64,000 nucleotides of DNA from Nitrospiraceae bacterium (GTDB taxonomy: Bacteria; Nitrospirota; Nitrospiria; Nitrospirales; UBA8639), in assembly GCA_020632635.1 (NCBI GenBank), contig JACKFE010000001.1:496001-560000 (forward strand), in the 5' to 3' direction. The notes beneath the pieces were generated by a model. That model was given only the letters and a program-made list of their open reading frames with translations, was not told the origin of the DNA and made no database searches. Both the position numbers and the translations under genes were made by a program. This document shows, one piece after another, positions 52,309 through 60,962 of this stretch. The first letter of the stretch is position 1; every line of letters starts with the position of its first letter.

Positions 52309-53820
52309 TCAGACCCGAGACATCCGCTGCCGAATGGCTTCCCTTGCAACCTCTCGGTCATCGAAATGAATTTTCTCGGTTCCCAGGATCTGGTAGTCCT
52401 CATGCCCCTTGCCGGCAATTAACACCAAATCGTCATGCCGCGCCACATCAATCGCCCGAATGATGGCCTGAGCCCGATCTGCAATCACTTCGTACGAACA
52501 GCGTTGCGATGCCGGAATGTCGCGGATCCCCATTTCAATTTGCTGAAGGATCACTCTGGGGTTTTCCGTCCTGGGATTATCCGAGGTGAGAACCACCCAA
52601 TCACTTTCCCGAACGGCCACTTGTCCCATTTTCGGTCTCTTTCCAGGATCACGATCCCCGCCACACCCAAATACCGTGATGACTCGTCCCCGTTTGACCG
52701 CCTTCGCGGCTAAGAGCAGGCGGTGCAGCGCATCTTCGGTATGAGCATAGTCCACGACCACGGTGAATGGCTGACCTTCCTGAATACGCTCAAATCGTCC
52801 AGGTACATTCGTCACCGAAGCTAACATCCGCTCCACGGCCGAGGGCGACATCCCCATGGCCAACCCAATCCCAATGGCCGCCAACATATTGGACACATTA
52901 TGTTCACCAACCAACTGACTGGTGACATGCAGAGGGCCACAGGGACTTTTTACGGAAAACGTGGTTCCCTTCATAGATAATTCCACGTGCTCGGCAGAAA
53001 TATCCGCCGATTGATGAATGCCGTACGTCCAAACGGGAATGAGGCAGGATTCCACGAGAGCCGCAGCATAGGGATCATCCGCATTGATCAATGCCCGTTT
53101 GGGCTTTGCTTTTTGTTCGTTTCGCACAAAATCCGTAAACAGTCGCTTTTTGGCCTGAAAGTACTGATCGAACGTGGAGTGAAAATCCAAATGGTCTTGG
53201 GTGAGATTGGTAAACACCACAATGTCGAATTCACAGCCAGCCACCCGATCCATCGCCAAGGCATGGGAAGAGACTTCCATGACAGCCACGTCCATACCGG
53301 CCGTCACCATTTCAGCCAGCATCCCTTGCAAGGGAACCGCTCCTGGGGTGGTATGAGAGGCCGACAATTGCTTCTCGCCATAGCTATATCCAACCGTTCC
53401 CAACAATCCCACAGAATGGCCTTGGGCCTCCAAAAGCGATTTAGCTAAATGGGTCACCGTGGTCTTTCCATTGGTTCCGGTTACGCCAATCATGGTCAAT
53501 TGCGAAGAGGGGATGGAATGTAAACGAGCAGCCAACAGACCTAACGCTTTTCGAGAATTGGGGACACAAATGACGGGAAAGAGCGCTTGCCCCTCAGCCA
53601 CCTGCGCCCTGATTGGCTCCTCCACTACCACGCCAACAGCCCCTTTCTCCTGGACTTGAGGAACAAATCGGTGTCCATCCACTCGCTCCCCTCGAATAGC
53701 CACAAAGAGCGAGCCCGGCTTCACCAGCCGAGAATCATCCGTGACATCTAACACCTCGACTCTTAAATCACCATATGCAGTCGTCACCTCCAATGAATCC
53801 AATAACTCTTGAAGCGTCAC
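52309..53820 (-). CDS. murE: UDP-MurNAc-tripeptide synthetase (meso-DAP type)
   Basis: 503 residues from GTG 53820, four bases after the ftsI stop; longer in-frame readings to 53979 would lie inside ftsI. Adds the third stem residue. DDSRLVKPGSLFVAIRGERV, ATP loop VTGTNGKTTVTHLAKSLL, MEVSSHALAMDRV, NLTQDHLDFHST. The specificity motif DNPRTENP is that of meso-diaminopimelate-adding enzymes, so the peptidoglycan is of the Gram-negative DAP type. GKGHEDYQ near the end is also typical. Confidence 0.95.
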   Translation of the reverse strand: MTLQELLDSLEVTTAYGDLRVEVLDVTDDSRLVKPGSLFVAIRGERVDGHRFVPQVQEKGAVGVVVEEPIRAQVAEGQALFPVICVPNSRKALGLLAARLHSIPSSQLTMIGVTGTNGKTTVTHLAKSLLEAQGHSVGLLGTVGYSYGEKQLSASHTTPGAVPLQGMLAEMVTAGMDVAVMEVSSHALAMDRVAGCEFDIVVFTNLTQDHLDFHSTFDQYFQAKKRLFTDFVRNEQKAKPKRALINADDPYAAALVESCLIPVWTYGIHQSADISAEHVELSMKGTTFSVKSPCGPLHVTSQLVGEHNVSNMLAAIGIGLAMGMSPSAVERMLASVTNVPGRFERIQEGQPFTVVVDYAHTEDALHRLLLAAKAVKRGRVITVFGCGGDRDPGKRPKMGQVAVRESDWVVLTSDNPRTENPRVILQQIEMGIRDIPASQRCSYEVIADRAQAIIRAIDVARHDDLVLIAGKGHEDYQILGTEKIHFDDREVAREAIRQRMSRV

Positions 53821-53824
53821 GTGA

Positions 53825-55591
53825 TTATTGAACGACGGTCCGAGAACTCGTTTCCGCCAGAGCTGAGGCGGTTTGAATGATATGTGCTCCGCCAGGCAAG
53901 ACCCCCCAATAGGGCAATACCCGTTCAGCAATTTTCTTGAATGCCGGTGCCGCAATTTCCCCACCATATTTCCCCACATGCGGCTCGTTCACCATGACCA
54001 GCATCGTCAATCGCGGCTCATCGACGGGTGCAAAACCCAGAAAGGACACAATCACATTGCTGGAGGAATACGCTCCGGCGTCTCGGTCAAATTTCTGGGC
54101 CGTGCCGGTTTTTCCCGCCACCCGATATTCTTCTAACTTGGCTTGCCTTCCTGTGCCCCGCTCAACAACTAATTCCAAAATTCGAGACATCTTGATGGCC
54201 GTTTCCGGATAGATGGCGTCCCGAATTTTCTCTGGAGAATTCACCTGAACAGGGACTCCATGTTGATCCTGAACCGAAGCGATGATATATGGCTTCATGA
54301 CACGGCCCCCATTGGCAATGGCCGACATCGCACTCACTAATTGTAGAGGGGTTACGGCAATTTCCTGCCCCATGGCAATAGAGGACAAGGAACGTCCACT
54401 CCACTGACTGGGATCGCTCAATTTCCCTGGCGACTCCCCGGGGAGATCAATCCCTGTTTTCTCACCAAATCCAAAGGCTTTGAGATATCGAAAGAATCGT
54501 TGGGCGCCGAGCGAGTCGGCCATCTTTATAGCCCCAACGTTACTAGACCTTGCCAAGGCTTCGGAAAATGTCATCCAACTGGATTTAGCGGGATCATGCA
54601 CAATCGTTCCGGCAATAGGCATTTGCCCGTCATTTCCATAAATAAGGGTTCCGGGCGTCATCACGTTCTCTTGCAACGCTCCGGCCGCGGCTACAATCTT
54701 TAATGTTGATCCAGGCTCATAGGGATTCGTGAGAGTCCAATTCAACCGTTCGACATCCGAAAAATCTTGATAGCGGTTGGGGTCGTAGGTGGGGTATAAG
54801 GCCCAGGCTAGAATTTCACCCGTCATGGGGTCCATCATAACCACACTACCGGATTTGGCTTCGCTTTTCCTCACCACGGCGGCTAGTTCTTCTTCCGCGA
54901 TGAATTGAACAACCTCGTCAATAGTTAGCTGCAAACTATATCCCGAAGGGACGCGATCCATCGCCTGCCCCTGAGGCTGCGTGAAGGTTCGACCGAGAGC
55001 ATCTCGTTGAAACTGCACGAGATTCTCATGCCCTCGCAACAACGTCTCATACTGATATTCAATCCCTCCCAACCCTTGGTTTTCAGATCCGGCAAACCCC
55101 AAAATATGGGAGCCCAACGTGCCTTTGGGATACATTCGCTGCTGAACTTTTTCGACCTTCAGGCCAGGCAGCTTCAAGGCCTCAATTTTCTCGGCAATGG
55201 GCTCGGAAATAGGATGCGCCACACGCACGAACGATGCATTGCGAGTCAGGATTCCTTTCAATCGTCCTGTAGATTCATGCAATAAGGGAGCAAGCGAGCG
55301 AGCCGTCCGTTGGGGATCGAGTACTTGTTGCGGTCTGGCCCCCAAGGACGCCGCCTCAACATTCATCGCCAAGGGATGCCCCTGGCGATCAAGAATCATC
55401 CCACGAACAGGCTTCACTTCTACGGTTTTTTGAATTTGCTGTTCAGCTTGTCGAGCGCCCTCTTCAGCCTGAATGACTTGCAAATAAAACAACCGGCAAA
55501 ACACTAAGACAAATCCAACCATCAGCCCCAAACAGAGGAATCCACTCCGCACTCGGCAGTTCGGATGGACATCGGCTTGGGAAACTTTCAT
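53825..55591 (-). CDS. ftsI: Penicillin-binding protein 3 / septal transpeptidase FtsI
   Basis: 588 residues. One N-terminal membrane helix (FLCLGLMVGFVLVFCRLFYL), a dimerisation domain (VRGMILDRQGHPLAMNVEAA), then the transpeptidase. Active-site motifs: S-x-x-K in NPYEPGSTLKIVAAAG, S-x-N in ARSSNVGAIKMAD, and K-T-G-T in YRVAGKTGTAQKFD. Cross-links septal peptidoglycan with FtsW. ATG 55591 overlaps the ftsL stop by four bases and has an SD-like GAGGTT. Confidence 0.96.
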   Translation of the reverse strand: MKVSQADVHPNCRVRSGFLCLGLMVGFVLVFCRLFYLQVIQAEEGARQAEQQIQKTVEVKPVRGMILDRQGHPLAMNVEAASLGARPQQVLDPQRTARSLAPLLHESTGRLKGILTRNASFVRVAHPISEPIAEKIEALKLPGLKVEKVQQRMYPKGTLGSHILGFAGSENQGLGGIEYQYETLLRGHENLVQFQRDALGRTFTQPQGQAMDRVPSGYSLQLTIDEVVQFIAEEELAAVVRKSEAKSGSVVMMDPMTGEILAWALYPTYDPNRYQDFSDVERLNWTLTNPYEPGSTLKIVAAAGALQENVMTPGTLIYGNDGQMPIAGTIVHDPAKSSWMTFSEALARSSNVGAIKMADSLGAQRFFRYLKAFGFGEKTGIDLPGESPGKLSDPSQWSGRSLSSIAMGQEIAVTPLQLVSAMSAIANGGRVMKPYIIASVQDQHGVPVQVNSPEKIRDAIYPETAIKMSRILELVVERGTGRQAKLEEYRVAGKTGTAQKFDRDAGAYSSSNVIVSFLGFAPVDEPRLTMLVMVNEPHVGKYGGEIAAPAFKKIAERVLPYWGVLPGGAHIIQTASALAETSSRTVVQ

Positions 55592-55935
55592 GGAACCTCA
55601 GGCTGGGAATCTAAAAAGTTTTGAACCAGCTGTACGGGATCTGCCGACCCCGTCTCAAGAGGGGGGAGTGCATCCAAGGAAATCATCACCACCTGCCCCT
55701 CTCTTGGCGCAGTGAACCCTAACTGCTGTGCGGCGCGCCGAGCTATCTGTTGGGGATCCATCAATTTAGAGATTTGAGCCTGTAGCGCTTCATGCTGTCG
55801 CTTCAGCTCCGCGCGCTGGCCTTCCAACCCCTCAAGCTCATACCCCAGACGCCACATATCAACATTGATTCCCACATAAATAAAACACCAGACCCCCAAC
55901 AGCATGGTCAAAATGAGTATCACTGGCTTTTTCAT
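55588..55935 (-). CDS. ftsL: FtsL-like divisome protein
   Basis: 115 residues. One membrane helix near the N-terminus (VILILTMLLGVWCFIYVGIN), then a coiled coil (YELEGLEGQRAELKRQHEAL QAQ in continuation). Sequence identity is weak in this family; the call rests on topology, length and the fixed position between rsmH and ftsI. The conserved RIE-R-like end is A-R-R-A-A-Q-Q-L-G-F. Overlaps both neighbours by four bases; strong SD AGAAGGAA. Confidence 0.8.
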   Translation of the reverse strand: MKKPVILILTMLLGVWCFIYVGINVDMWRLGYELEGLEGQRAELKRQHEALQAQISKLMDPQQIARRAAQQLGFTAPREGQVVMISLDALPPLETGSADPVQLVQNFLDSQPEVP

Positions 55936-56849
55936 GGCATGATTCCTTCTGATAATTCCAACCGTTCAATCACCCGCAATTTAGCGCTTCTAGCCCGAGG
56001 ATTCTGACGTACCTCTTCCTCACTGGGCAGAAGTGGCTTTTTCGTAAGAATCTTCACAATCGCACGGCCTTTTTCGGCCATTGCACGAAACGTGTGCTTT
56101 ACAATGCGATCTTCCAATGAATGAAAACTGATCACGCAGAGCCGTCCACCCACCTTGAGAAATTTGACGGCAGCTCTGAGCCCCCCCTCCAGCACATCCA
56201 ATTCCTGATTAACCGCTATGCGAAGGGCCTGAAAGGTTCTCGTAGCGGGATGTAGCCGCCCCCTGCGATATGCACCAGGAACCGCTTCTTCAATAATTTT
56301 CACCAATGCACGGGTCGTTTGAATGGGACCAATGCTCCGCGCCAAAACCACTGAACGGGCAATACGGCGAGAATACCGCTCTTCTCCATACCGAAAGATG
56401 AGGTCGGCCAACTCCTTTTCCGGCAGATGGCTGACTAATTCTTCAGCTGTTAGGGATTGGGTTGTATCCATTCGCATATCCAAAGGCCCATCTTGCAAAA
56501 AACTAAATCCACGTTCAGGCTGATCTAATTGCCAGGAGGACACGCCAAGATCAAAGACTATTCCATCAACTTGCTCAAACCCTGACTTTTCAATAAACTC
56601 ACCAATGTGGAAGAAATTCCCATGAAATAGTTTCACCGAAGATTGAAAACACTCTAGGTTTTTTCTCGAAAGAGCAATGGCTTCAGGATCACGATCCAAA
56701 GCAATAACAACAGCATTATTTCCAGATCTTTCTATAATTTTTCGTGTCGTACCGCCACCTCCTACCGTACCGTCTACATACACTCCACCTGGACGAAGAA
56801 CTAGCCATTCGCCTATTTCTTTGGCCATCACAGAAATGTGCACATTCAT
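55932..56849 (-). CDS. rsmH: 16S rRNA (cytosine-1402-N4)-methyltransferase
   Basis: 305 residues. SAM-dependent methylation of C1402 in the ribosomal P site. HISVMAKEIGEWLVLRPGGV and YVDGTVGGGGTTRKIIE hold the SAM loop; DGIVFDLGVSSWQLDQPERG, FSFLQDGPLDMRMD, and VISFHSLEDRIVKHTFR are diagnostic. First gene of the dcw cluster; ATG 56849 lies about 50 bases after the predicted transcription start. The usual upstream mraZ is absent. Confidence 0.97.
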   Translation of the reverse strand: MNVHISVMAKEIGEWLVLRPGGVYVDGTVGGGGTTRKIIERSGNNAVVIALDRDPEAIALSRKNLECFQSSVKLFHGNFFHIGEFIEKSGFEQVDGIVFDLGVSSWQLDQPERGFSFLQDGPLDMRMDTTQSLTAEELVSHLPEKELADLIFRYGEERYSRRIARSVVLARSIGPIQTTRALVKIIEEAVPGAYRRGRLHPATRTFQALRIAVNQELDVLEGGLRAAVKFLKVGGRLCVISFHSLEDRIVKHTFRAMAEKGRAIVKILTKKPLLPSEEEVRQNPRARSAKLRVIERLELSEGIMP

Positions 56850-56904
56850 AATGCATTATTCTTTTCATTTTTTCCCACAACCAACCATTTTCATCCACAT
56901 ACCA

Positions 56905-56932
56905 AGTATACACGGAGTGATTGTGAAGTCAA
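56905..56932 (-). promoter_or_regulatory. Main promoter of the dcw cluster
   Basis: On the minus strand TTGACT (56927-56932) and TATACT (56905-56910) are 16 bases apart, each differing from consensus at one position. It lies between asnS and rsmH. No MraZ-type repeats (TGGGN) were seen. Confidence 0.7.
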
Positions 56933-57016
56933 GATATTGAATTTTTGGGAAATTATAGATCCTAGGGAATGATTAACAATCCAAGGGAAATCGCCTTAGG
57001 CTCCCTACTCCCAACT

Positions 57017-58333
57017 TTAGGGATACAATGTGTATAACATTCGAGGGAAGGGAATGGTTTCCCGCACATGATCCAGACCACAAATCCATGAAACCACACG
57101 TTCAATGCCCATACCAAAACCAGCATGGGGGACTGTGCCATAGCGACGGAGGTCCACATACCATTTAAATGCCTCCTCCGGAAGACCATGAGCACGAATT
57201 TGATCCGACAAGACCTCTAGTTGGTGAATTCTCTGCCCACCACCAATGATTTCTCCATAACCTTCAGGGGCCAGCATATCCATGCAAAGCGCCAACTCAG
57301 GACGCTCTGGATCTTTAGCCATGTAGAATGCTTTGGCAGCAGCCGGGTAACGGTGAATAATGACGGGGCGGTCGAATTCATTTGCAAGAATGGTTTCGTC
57401 ATCCCCTCCAAAGTCATCACCAAACTGAATGGCGATCCCCTTGTGCTGCAACGTCTCGACGGCCTCTTCATAGGTGATTCGAGGAAACGGGGGCATCATC
57501 GCTTCTAACCGATCTATATCCCGCTCCAGAACTTGTAACTCTGGCTTCCTGTGGATAAGCACTTCACGAAGAACCGCGGCAACGAGATCCTCCGCCAACT
57601 GCATCACATCCGTGAGTTCGGCAAAGGCCACTTCCGGCTCAACCATCCAAAATTCCATCAGATGCCTTCGGGTTTTTGACTTTTCAGCCCTAAAGGTTGG
57701 TCCGAAACAGTAAATCTTTCCAAAGGCGGCCGCTGCGGCCTCTCCATACAACTGGCCACTCTGAGCCAAATACGCAATTTGGTCAAAATATTGGGTTTGA
57801 AAAAGCGTAGTCGTTCCCTCGCACGCATTGGGAGTAAAGATCGGCGTATCTATAAGGGTGAACCCACGATCGTCAAAAAAATTCCTGCACGCCCGGATAA
57901 TCTGATGCCGTATTTTCAAGATGGCATGCTGCCGATTGGACCTCAACCACAAATGGCGATGCTCCATCAGAAATCCAACACCATGCTCCTTAGGTTGAAT
58001 AGGAAACGGCTCGGCGATCTGAATGACCTCCAAATAAGACACATCCAGCTCATACCCCCCGGGAGCACGATCATCCTTTCGCACCATCCCTTGCACGATG
58101 AGGGAAGACTCTTGAGTGAGCCGTCCACATGCAGCAAATTGCTCATCACCCACCACGCCTTTACTCACAATAACCTGGAGATCACCACTTCCATCCCGGA
58201 CCGTGATAAACCCAAGTTTTCCGCTTGACCGACGGTGACGAACCCATCCCTTAATAACAATTTCAATCCCTTCATATTCAGAGACTTTATCGATCGACAC
58301 AACTCGCATTTCATAGGTCCCTTCGTGGCTCAT
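57017..58333 (-). CDS. asnS: Asparaginyl-tRNA synthetase
   Basis: 438 residues. Class II synthetase charging tRNA-Asn. N-terminal OB fold (IVIKGWVRHRRSSGKLGFIT), catalytic core with motif 2 FRAEKSKTRRHLMEFWMVEPE (in part), and motif 3 GFGMGIERVVSWICGL. VIIHRYPAAAKAFYMAKDPE is AsnRS/AspRS-like and the short OB-to-core length excludes bacterial AspRS. 167 bases upstream of rsmH, divergent from the rhodanese gene. Confidence 0.95.
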   Translation of the reverse strand: MSHEGTYEMRVVSIDKVSEYEGIEIVIKGWVRHRRSSGKLGFITVRDGSGDLQVIVSKGVVGDEQFAACGRLTQESSLIVQGMVRKDDRAPGGYELDVSYLEVIQIAEPFPIQPKEHGVGFLMEHRHLWLRSNRQHAILKIRHQIIRACRNFFDDRGFTLIDTPIFTPNACEGTTTLFQTQYFDQIAYLAQSGQLYGEAAAAAFGKIYCFGPTFRAEKSKTRRHLMEFWMVEPEVAFAELTDVMQLAEDLVAAVLREVLIHRKPELQVLERDIDRLEAMMPPFPRITYEEAVETLQHKGIAIQFGDDFGGDDETILANEFDRPVIIHRYPAAAKAFYMAKDPERPELALCMDMLAPEGYGEIIGGGQRIHQLEVLSDQIRAHGLPEEAFKWYVDLRRYGTVPHAGFGMGIERVVSWICGLDHVRETIPFPRMLYTLYP

Positions 58334-58349
58334 AAAACCTTACAGTCAA

Positions 58350-58379
58350 TTGACACCCTGAAAATTCAGCCGTTATGAT
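58350..58379 (+). promoter_or_regulatory. Promoter of the rhodanese gene
   Basis: Perfect -35 TTGACA (58350-58355) and TATGAT (58374-58379), 18 bases apart. A small palindrome CTGAA-AA-TTCAG sits in the spacer. About 42 bases of leader precede the SD-preceded ATG. Confidence 0.65.
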
Positions 58380-58427
58380 GTTTTTCCTGCATTACTCTTT
58401 TCGTTGAATCCTTAGGAGGTTGCTGCC

Positions 58428-58748
58428 ATGGGTTATACAATTACGGTTCAAGAGCTCAAAGCTCGAATGGATAAAGGTGACAAGATTTTTTTATTGGATG
58501 TGCGAGAACCTCATGAATATGCTATCGCCAAAATCGAAGGATCTTCATTAATCCCTCTTGGACAACTTCCTTCTTCCCTCAAGCAATTAGATCGGGGAAG
58601 CGAAATCGTTGCTTATTGCCATAAAGGCATGAGAAGTGCCGACGCTGTCGGCTTTCTCCTCCAGCAGGGATTTCCTAATGTTAAAAACTTGATCGGAGGG
58701 ATCGAATCCTGGTCTATCGAAATTGACCATGGAGTACCACGCTATTAA
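58428..58748 (+). CDS. Single-domain rhodanese-like protein
   Basis: 106 residues, cytosolic. Rhodanese fold: FLLDVREPHEYAIAKIEGS, LIPLGQLPSSLKQL, and the active-site loop IVAYCHKGMRSADAVGFL with the catalytic Cys (C-H-K-G-M-R). C-terminal VKNLIGGIESWSIEID is typical. Such proteins carry persulfide sulfur for transfer; the acceptor is unknown. Very strong SD (AGGAGG). Alone in its transcription unit, divergent from asnS and convergent with the epimerase gene. Confidence 0.93.
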   Translation: MGYTITVQELKARMDKGDKIFLLDVREPHEYAIAKIEGSSLIPLGQLPSSLKQLDRGSEIVAYCHKGMRSADAVGFLLQQGFPNVKNLIGGIESWSIEIDHGVPRY

Positions 58749-58807
58749 ATTGAAGGATAATTTAGCGACCCTCTATCCTGGCTTCGCAGGCCACAATCCC
58801 GTCGAAC

Positions 58808-59734
58808 TTAGGTAGTTTCCTTAAAATACTCCACGGTTTTCTTTAACCCCTCCTGAAAGGAAACCTGCGGATCCCAGCCGAAGGTCTCCCGAAGTTTCCG
58901 AACATCTAAGACACTTCGATATTGCTCCCCTTTTTTGGCGGCTCCAAATAAATCCTTGCATGTACTCTGGGTCAGTCCCTTGAGAATACGATACCCATCG
59001 TTAATGGATGTTTCCTGCCCAGTTCCCACATTAAAAATTCCCTGCACCCCTTCCCCAAGAGTTACCAAGATGGATTCAACAACATCGTCTACATAAATAA
59101 AGTCTCGAGTCTGCTTGCCGGTTCCATTAATAATAGGTTGGTCACCTTGGAGCATTTTCTTGGTAAAAATCGCGACCACCCCGGCCTCTCCTTCGGAATC
59201 CTGTCGAGGCCCATACACATTGGCAAAGCGCAAAGCTACGTAACGAAGTCCTGTTGCATTGGCATAGTATGCTAAATATTTCTCTCCCGCTAATTTGCTA
59301 ATTCCATAAGGAGACAACGGTTCGGTGCGATGATTTTCTGGAGCCGGGAAAACTTCCTGTTCGCCATAGACGGCTCCGCCTGAGGAAGCAAATGTGACCT
59401 TCCGTACCCCATGACGAACGGCATGCTCCAACAAATTGATCGTCCCCAAAATATTTACCTGGGCGTCGAATTGGGGATCCTCCGTGGAATGTCGAACATT
59501 CATTTGGGCCGCAAGATGAACCACCACTAATGGTCGCTCATTTCGCAAGACTTTGTCGATTCGCTTACTCTGAATGTCCAGCTTATAAAAAACCGCTTTT
59601 TTGTTGATGTGCTTTCGTTTCCCCGTCGATAGATTATCTACCACGACAACTTCGTTTCCCTCCTGGATAAGCCGATCCACCAAATGAGATCCGATAAAAC
59701 CCGCACCACCCGTCACCAAAATTTTCGTTGCCAT
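58808..59734 (-). CDS. NAD-dependent sugar-nucleotide epimerase (GalE-like)
   Basis: 308 residues, extended SDR. KILVTGGAGFIGSHLVDRLI binds NAD; HLAAQMNVRHSTEDP; the catalytic Ser-Tyr-Lys are in FASSGGAVYGE and SPYGISKLAGE (Y-x3-K). FANVYGPRQ and RDFIYVDDVV are usual for UDP-glucose 4-epimerases and related enzymes. The exact substrate cannot be read from sequence. Last gene of the rny-to-epimerase run, 33 bases after tlyA; may serve envelope polysaccharide synthesis. Confidence 0.88.
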   Translation of the reverse strand: MATKILVTGGAGFIGSHLVDRLIQEGNEVVVVDNLSTGKRKHINKKAVFYKLDIQSKRIDKVLRNERPLVVVHLAAQMNVRHSTEDPQFDAQVNILGTINLLEHAVRHGVRKVTFASSGGAVYGEQEVFPAPENHRTEPLSPYGISKLAGEKYLAYYANATGLRYVALRFANVYGPRQDSEGEAGVVAIFTKKMLQGDQPIINGTGKQTRDFIYVDDVVESILVTLGEGVQGIFNVGTGQETSINDGYRILKGLTQSTCKDLFGAAKKGEQYRSVLDVRKLRETFGWDPQVSFQEGLKKTVEYFKETT

Positions 59735-59767
59735 CGCATGTACTGCTTTCTTCTTATGAATCGATTA

Positions 59768-60541
59768 TTACATAATGGCCGACTCTGAAATCACACGGCC
59801 TATTTGAAACCCTATCAGGACTTCCCGATTCCCCTTTTTCCCCAACACAGGAGAGTCCAGAACACCAACCAAACGTAGCCCCAAATCATGACTATATGAC
59901 AGAAATTCATTCAGGACTTGCTGTCTGAGGCTTTCATTTCGCACCACTCCTCCTTTTCCTACTTGCCCTTTTCCCACTTCAAACTGCGGCTTGAATAAGG
60001 TGATGACCGTCGCCTCTTGACGAAGGATGGACAATACCGCAGGCAAAACCAACCGAAGAGAAATGAATGACACATCAATGACCGCAAGGGCAGGACGTTC
60101 AGGAATGTCCGTTGGATCAAGGTGACGAACATTTACTCGATCCATGACGACAACGCGGGGATCATTTCGCAATCGCCAGTCCAACTGGCCATAACCAACG
60201 TCCACAGCGTAGACTCGCTGTGCCCCATGTTGAAGCAGGCAATCTGTAAATCCTCCAGTAGAAGCGCCAACATCCATTGCCACTAAGCCTGCACAGGAAA
60301 TAGAAAACTCTTTAAGGGCCGCCTCAAGTTTTCCTCCTGCCCGTGAAGCATAGTGGCAATCGGACTGTTGCAATTGAATAACAGACCGCACCGGGATGAA
60401 TTTTCCAGGTTTATCTACTACCTGGCCATCAACCCGTATACGCCCAGCTAAAATGAGGCGAGCGGCTTGCTCACGGCTAGGAAGCAACCCAGTCCGAACG
60501 ACTAAAGTGTCCAGACGATCTTTTTGAAGATCAGAAGCCAC
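59768..60541 (-). CDS. tlyA: TlyA-family rRNA 2'-O-methyltransferase
   Basis: 257 residues from GTG 60541. N-terminal S4 RNA-binding domain (RLDTLVVRTGLLPSREQAAR, LILAGRIRVDGQVVDKPG) followed by an FtsJ-type methyltransferase (AMDVGASTGGFTDCLLQHGA, YAVDVGYGQLDWRLRNDPR). ALAVIDVSFISLRLVLPAVL and TLFKPQFEVGKGQVGKGGVV (partial) complete the family. Known members methylate 16S and 23S rRNA; older names call it hemolysin. 73 bases after xseB, a common neighbour. Confidence 0.94.
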   Translation of the reverse strand: MASDLQKDRLDTLVVRTGLLPSREQAARLILAGRIRVDGQVVDKPGKFIPVRSVIQLQQSDCHYASRAGGKLEAALKEFSISCAGLVAMDVGASTGGFTDCLLQHGAQRVYAVDVGYGQLDWRLRNDPRVVVMDRVNVRHLDPTDIPERPALAVIDVSFISLRLVLPAVLSILRQEATVITLFKPQFEVGKGQVGKGGVVRNESLRQQVLNEFLSYSHDLGLRLVGVLDSPVLGKKGNREVLIGFQIGRVISESAIM

Positions 60542-60614
60542 AAACGGGACTACTCATCAATATACAAAGGCGACGAAGCACTCCACCATCTAGCCAAAGT
60601 GACAACCACCGTTT

Positions 60615-60872
60615 TCATTCACCCTCAATCTCTGGTGAATCGTCCTCATCACCAACAGAAAACGCCTGAAGCCGTTTTCTACCATCTTTATCTTTTACCA
60701 GAATTTCGATCTTACGTTCTGCCTCATCCAACATTTTCAAGCAAGTTTTCGATAACTTGACGCCCTCCTCAAATATTCTCAGAGAGTCATCAAGCGATAA
60801 TTCGCCTTGCTCTAACTCCGTCACAATGGTTTCCAACCGTTGGAGAGCTTTTTCGAATTTAATAGCAGCCAT
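60615..60872 (-). CDS. xseB: Exodeoxyribonuclease VII small subunit
   Basis: 85 residues, helical hairpin: KFEKALQRLETIVTELEQGE, LSLDDSLRIFEEGVKLSKTC, LKMLDEAERKIEILVKD. Associates with XseA in ExoVII. 90 bases after xseA. Confidence 0.96.
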   Translation of the reverse strand: MAAIKFEKALQRLETIVTELEQGELSLDDSLRIFEEGVKLSKTCLKMLDEAERKIEILVKDKDGRKRLQAFSVGDEDDSPEIEGE

Positions 60873-60962
60873 TAGATACTTCTTTATCTGACTGAAAACT
60901 CTGAAAAGAAATCACATTATCACCATTATAGCCAGTCTTAGGCTTCATGAATAGCCACAACA

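Noticed and set aside
53821..53979. 53-residue N-terminal extension of MurE
   Set aside because: Lies inside ftsI and does not resemble the family; GTG 53820 gives the normal length.
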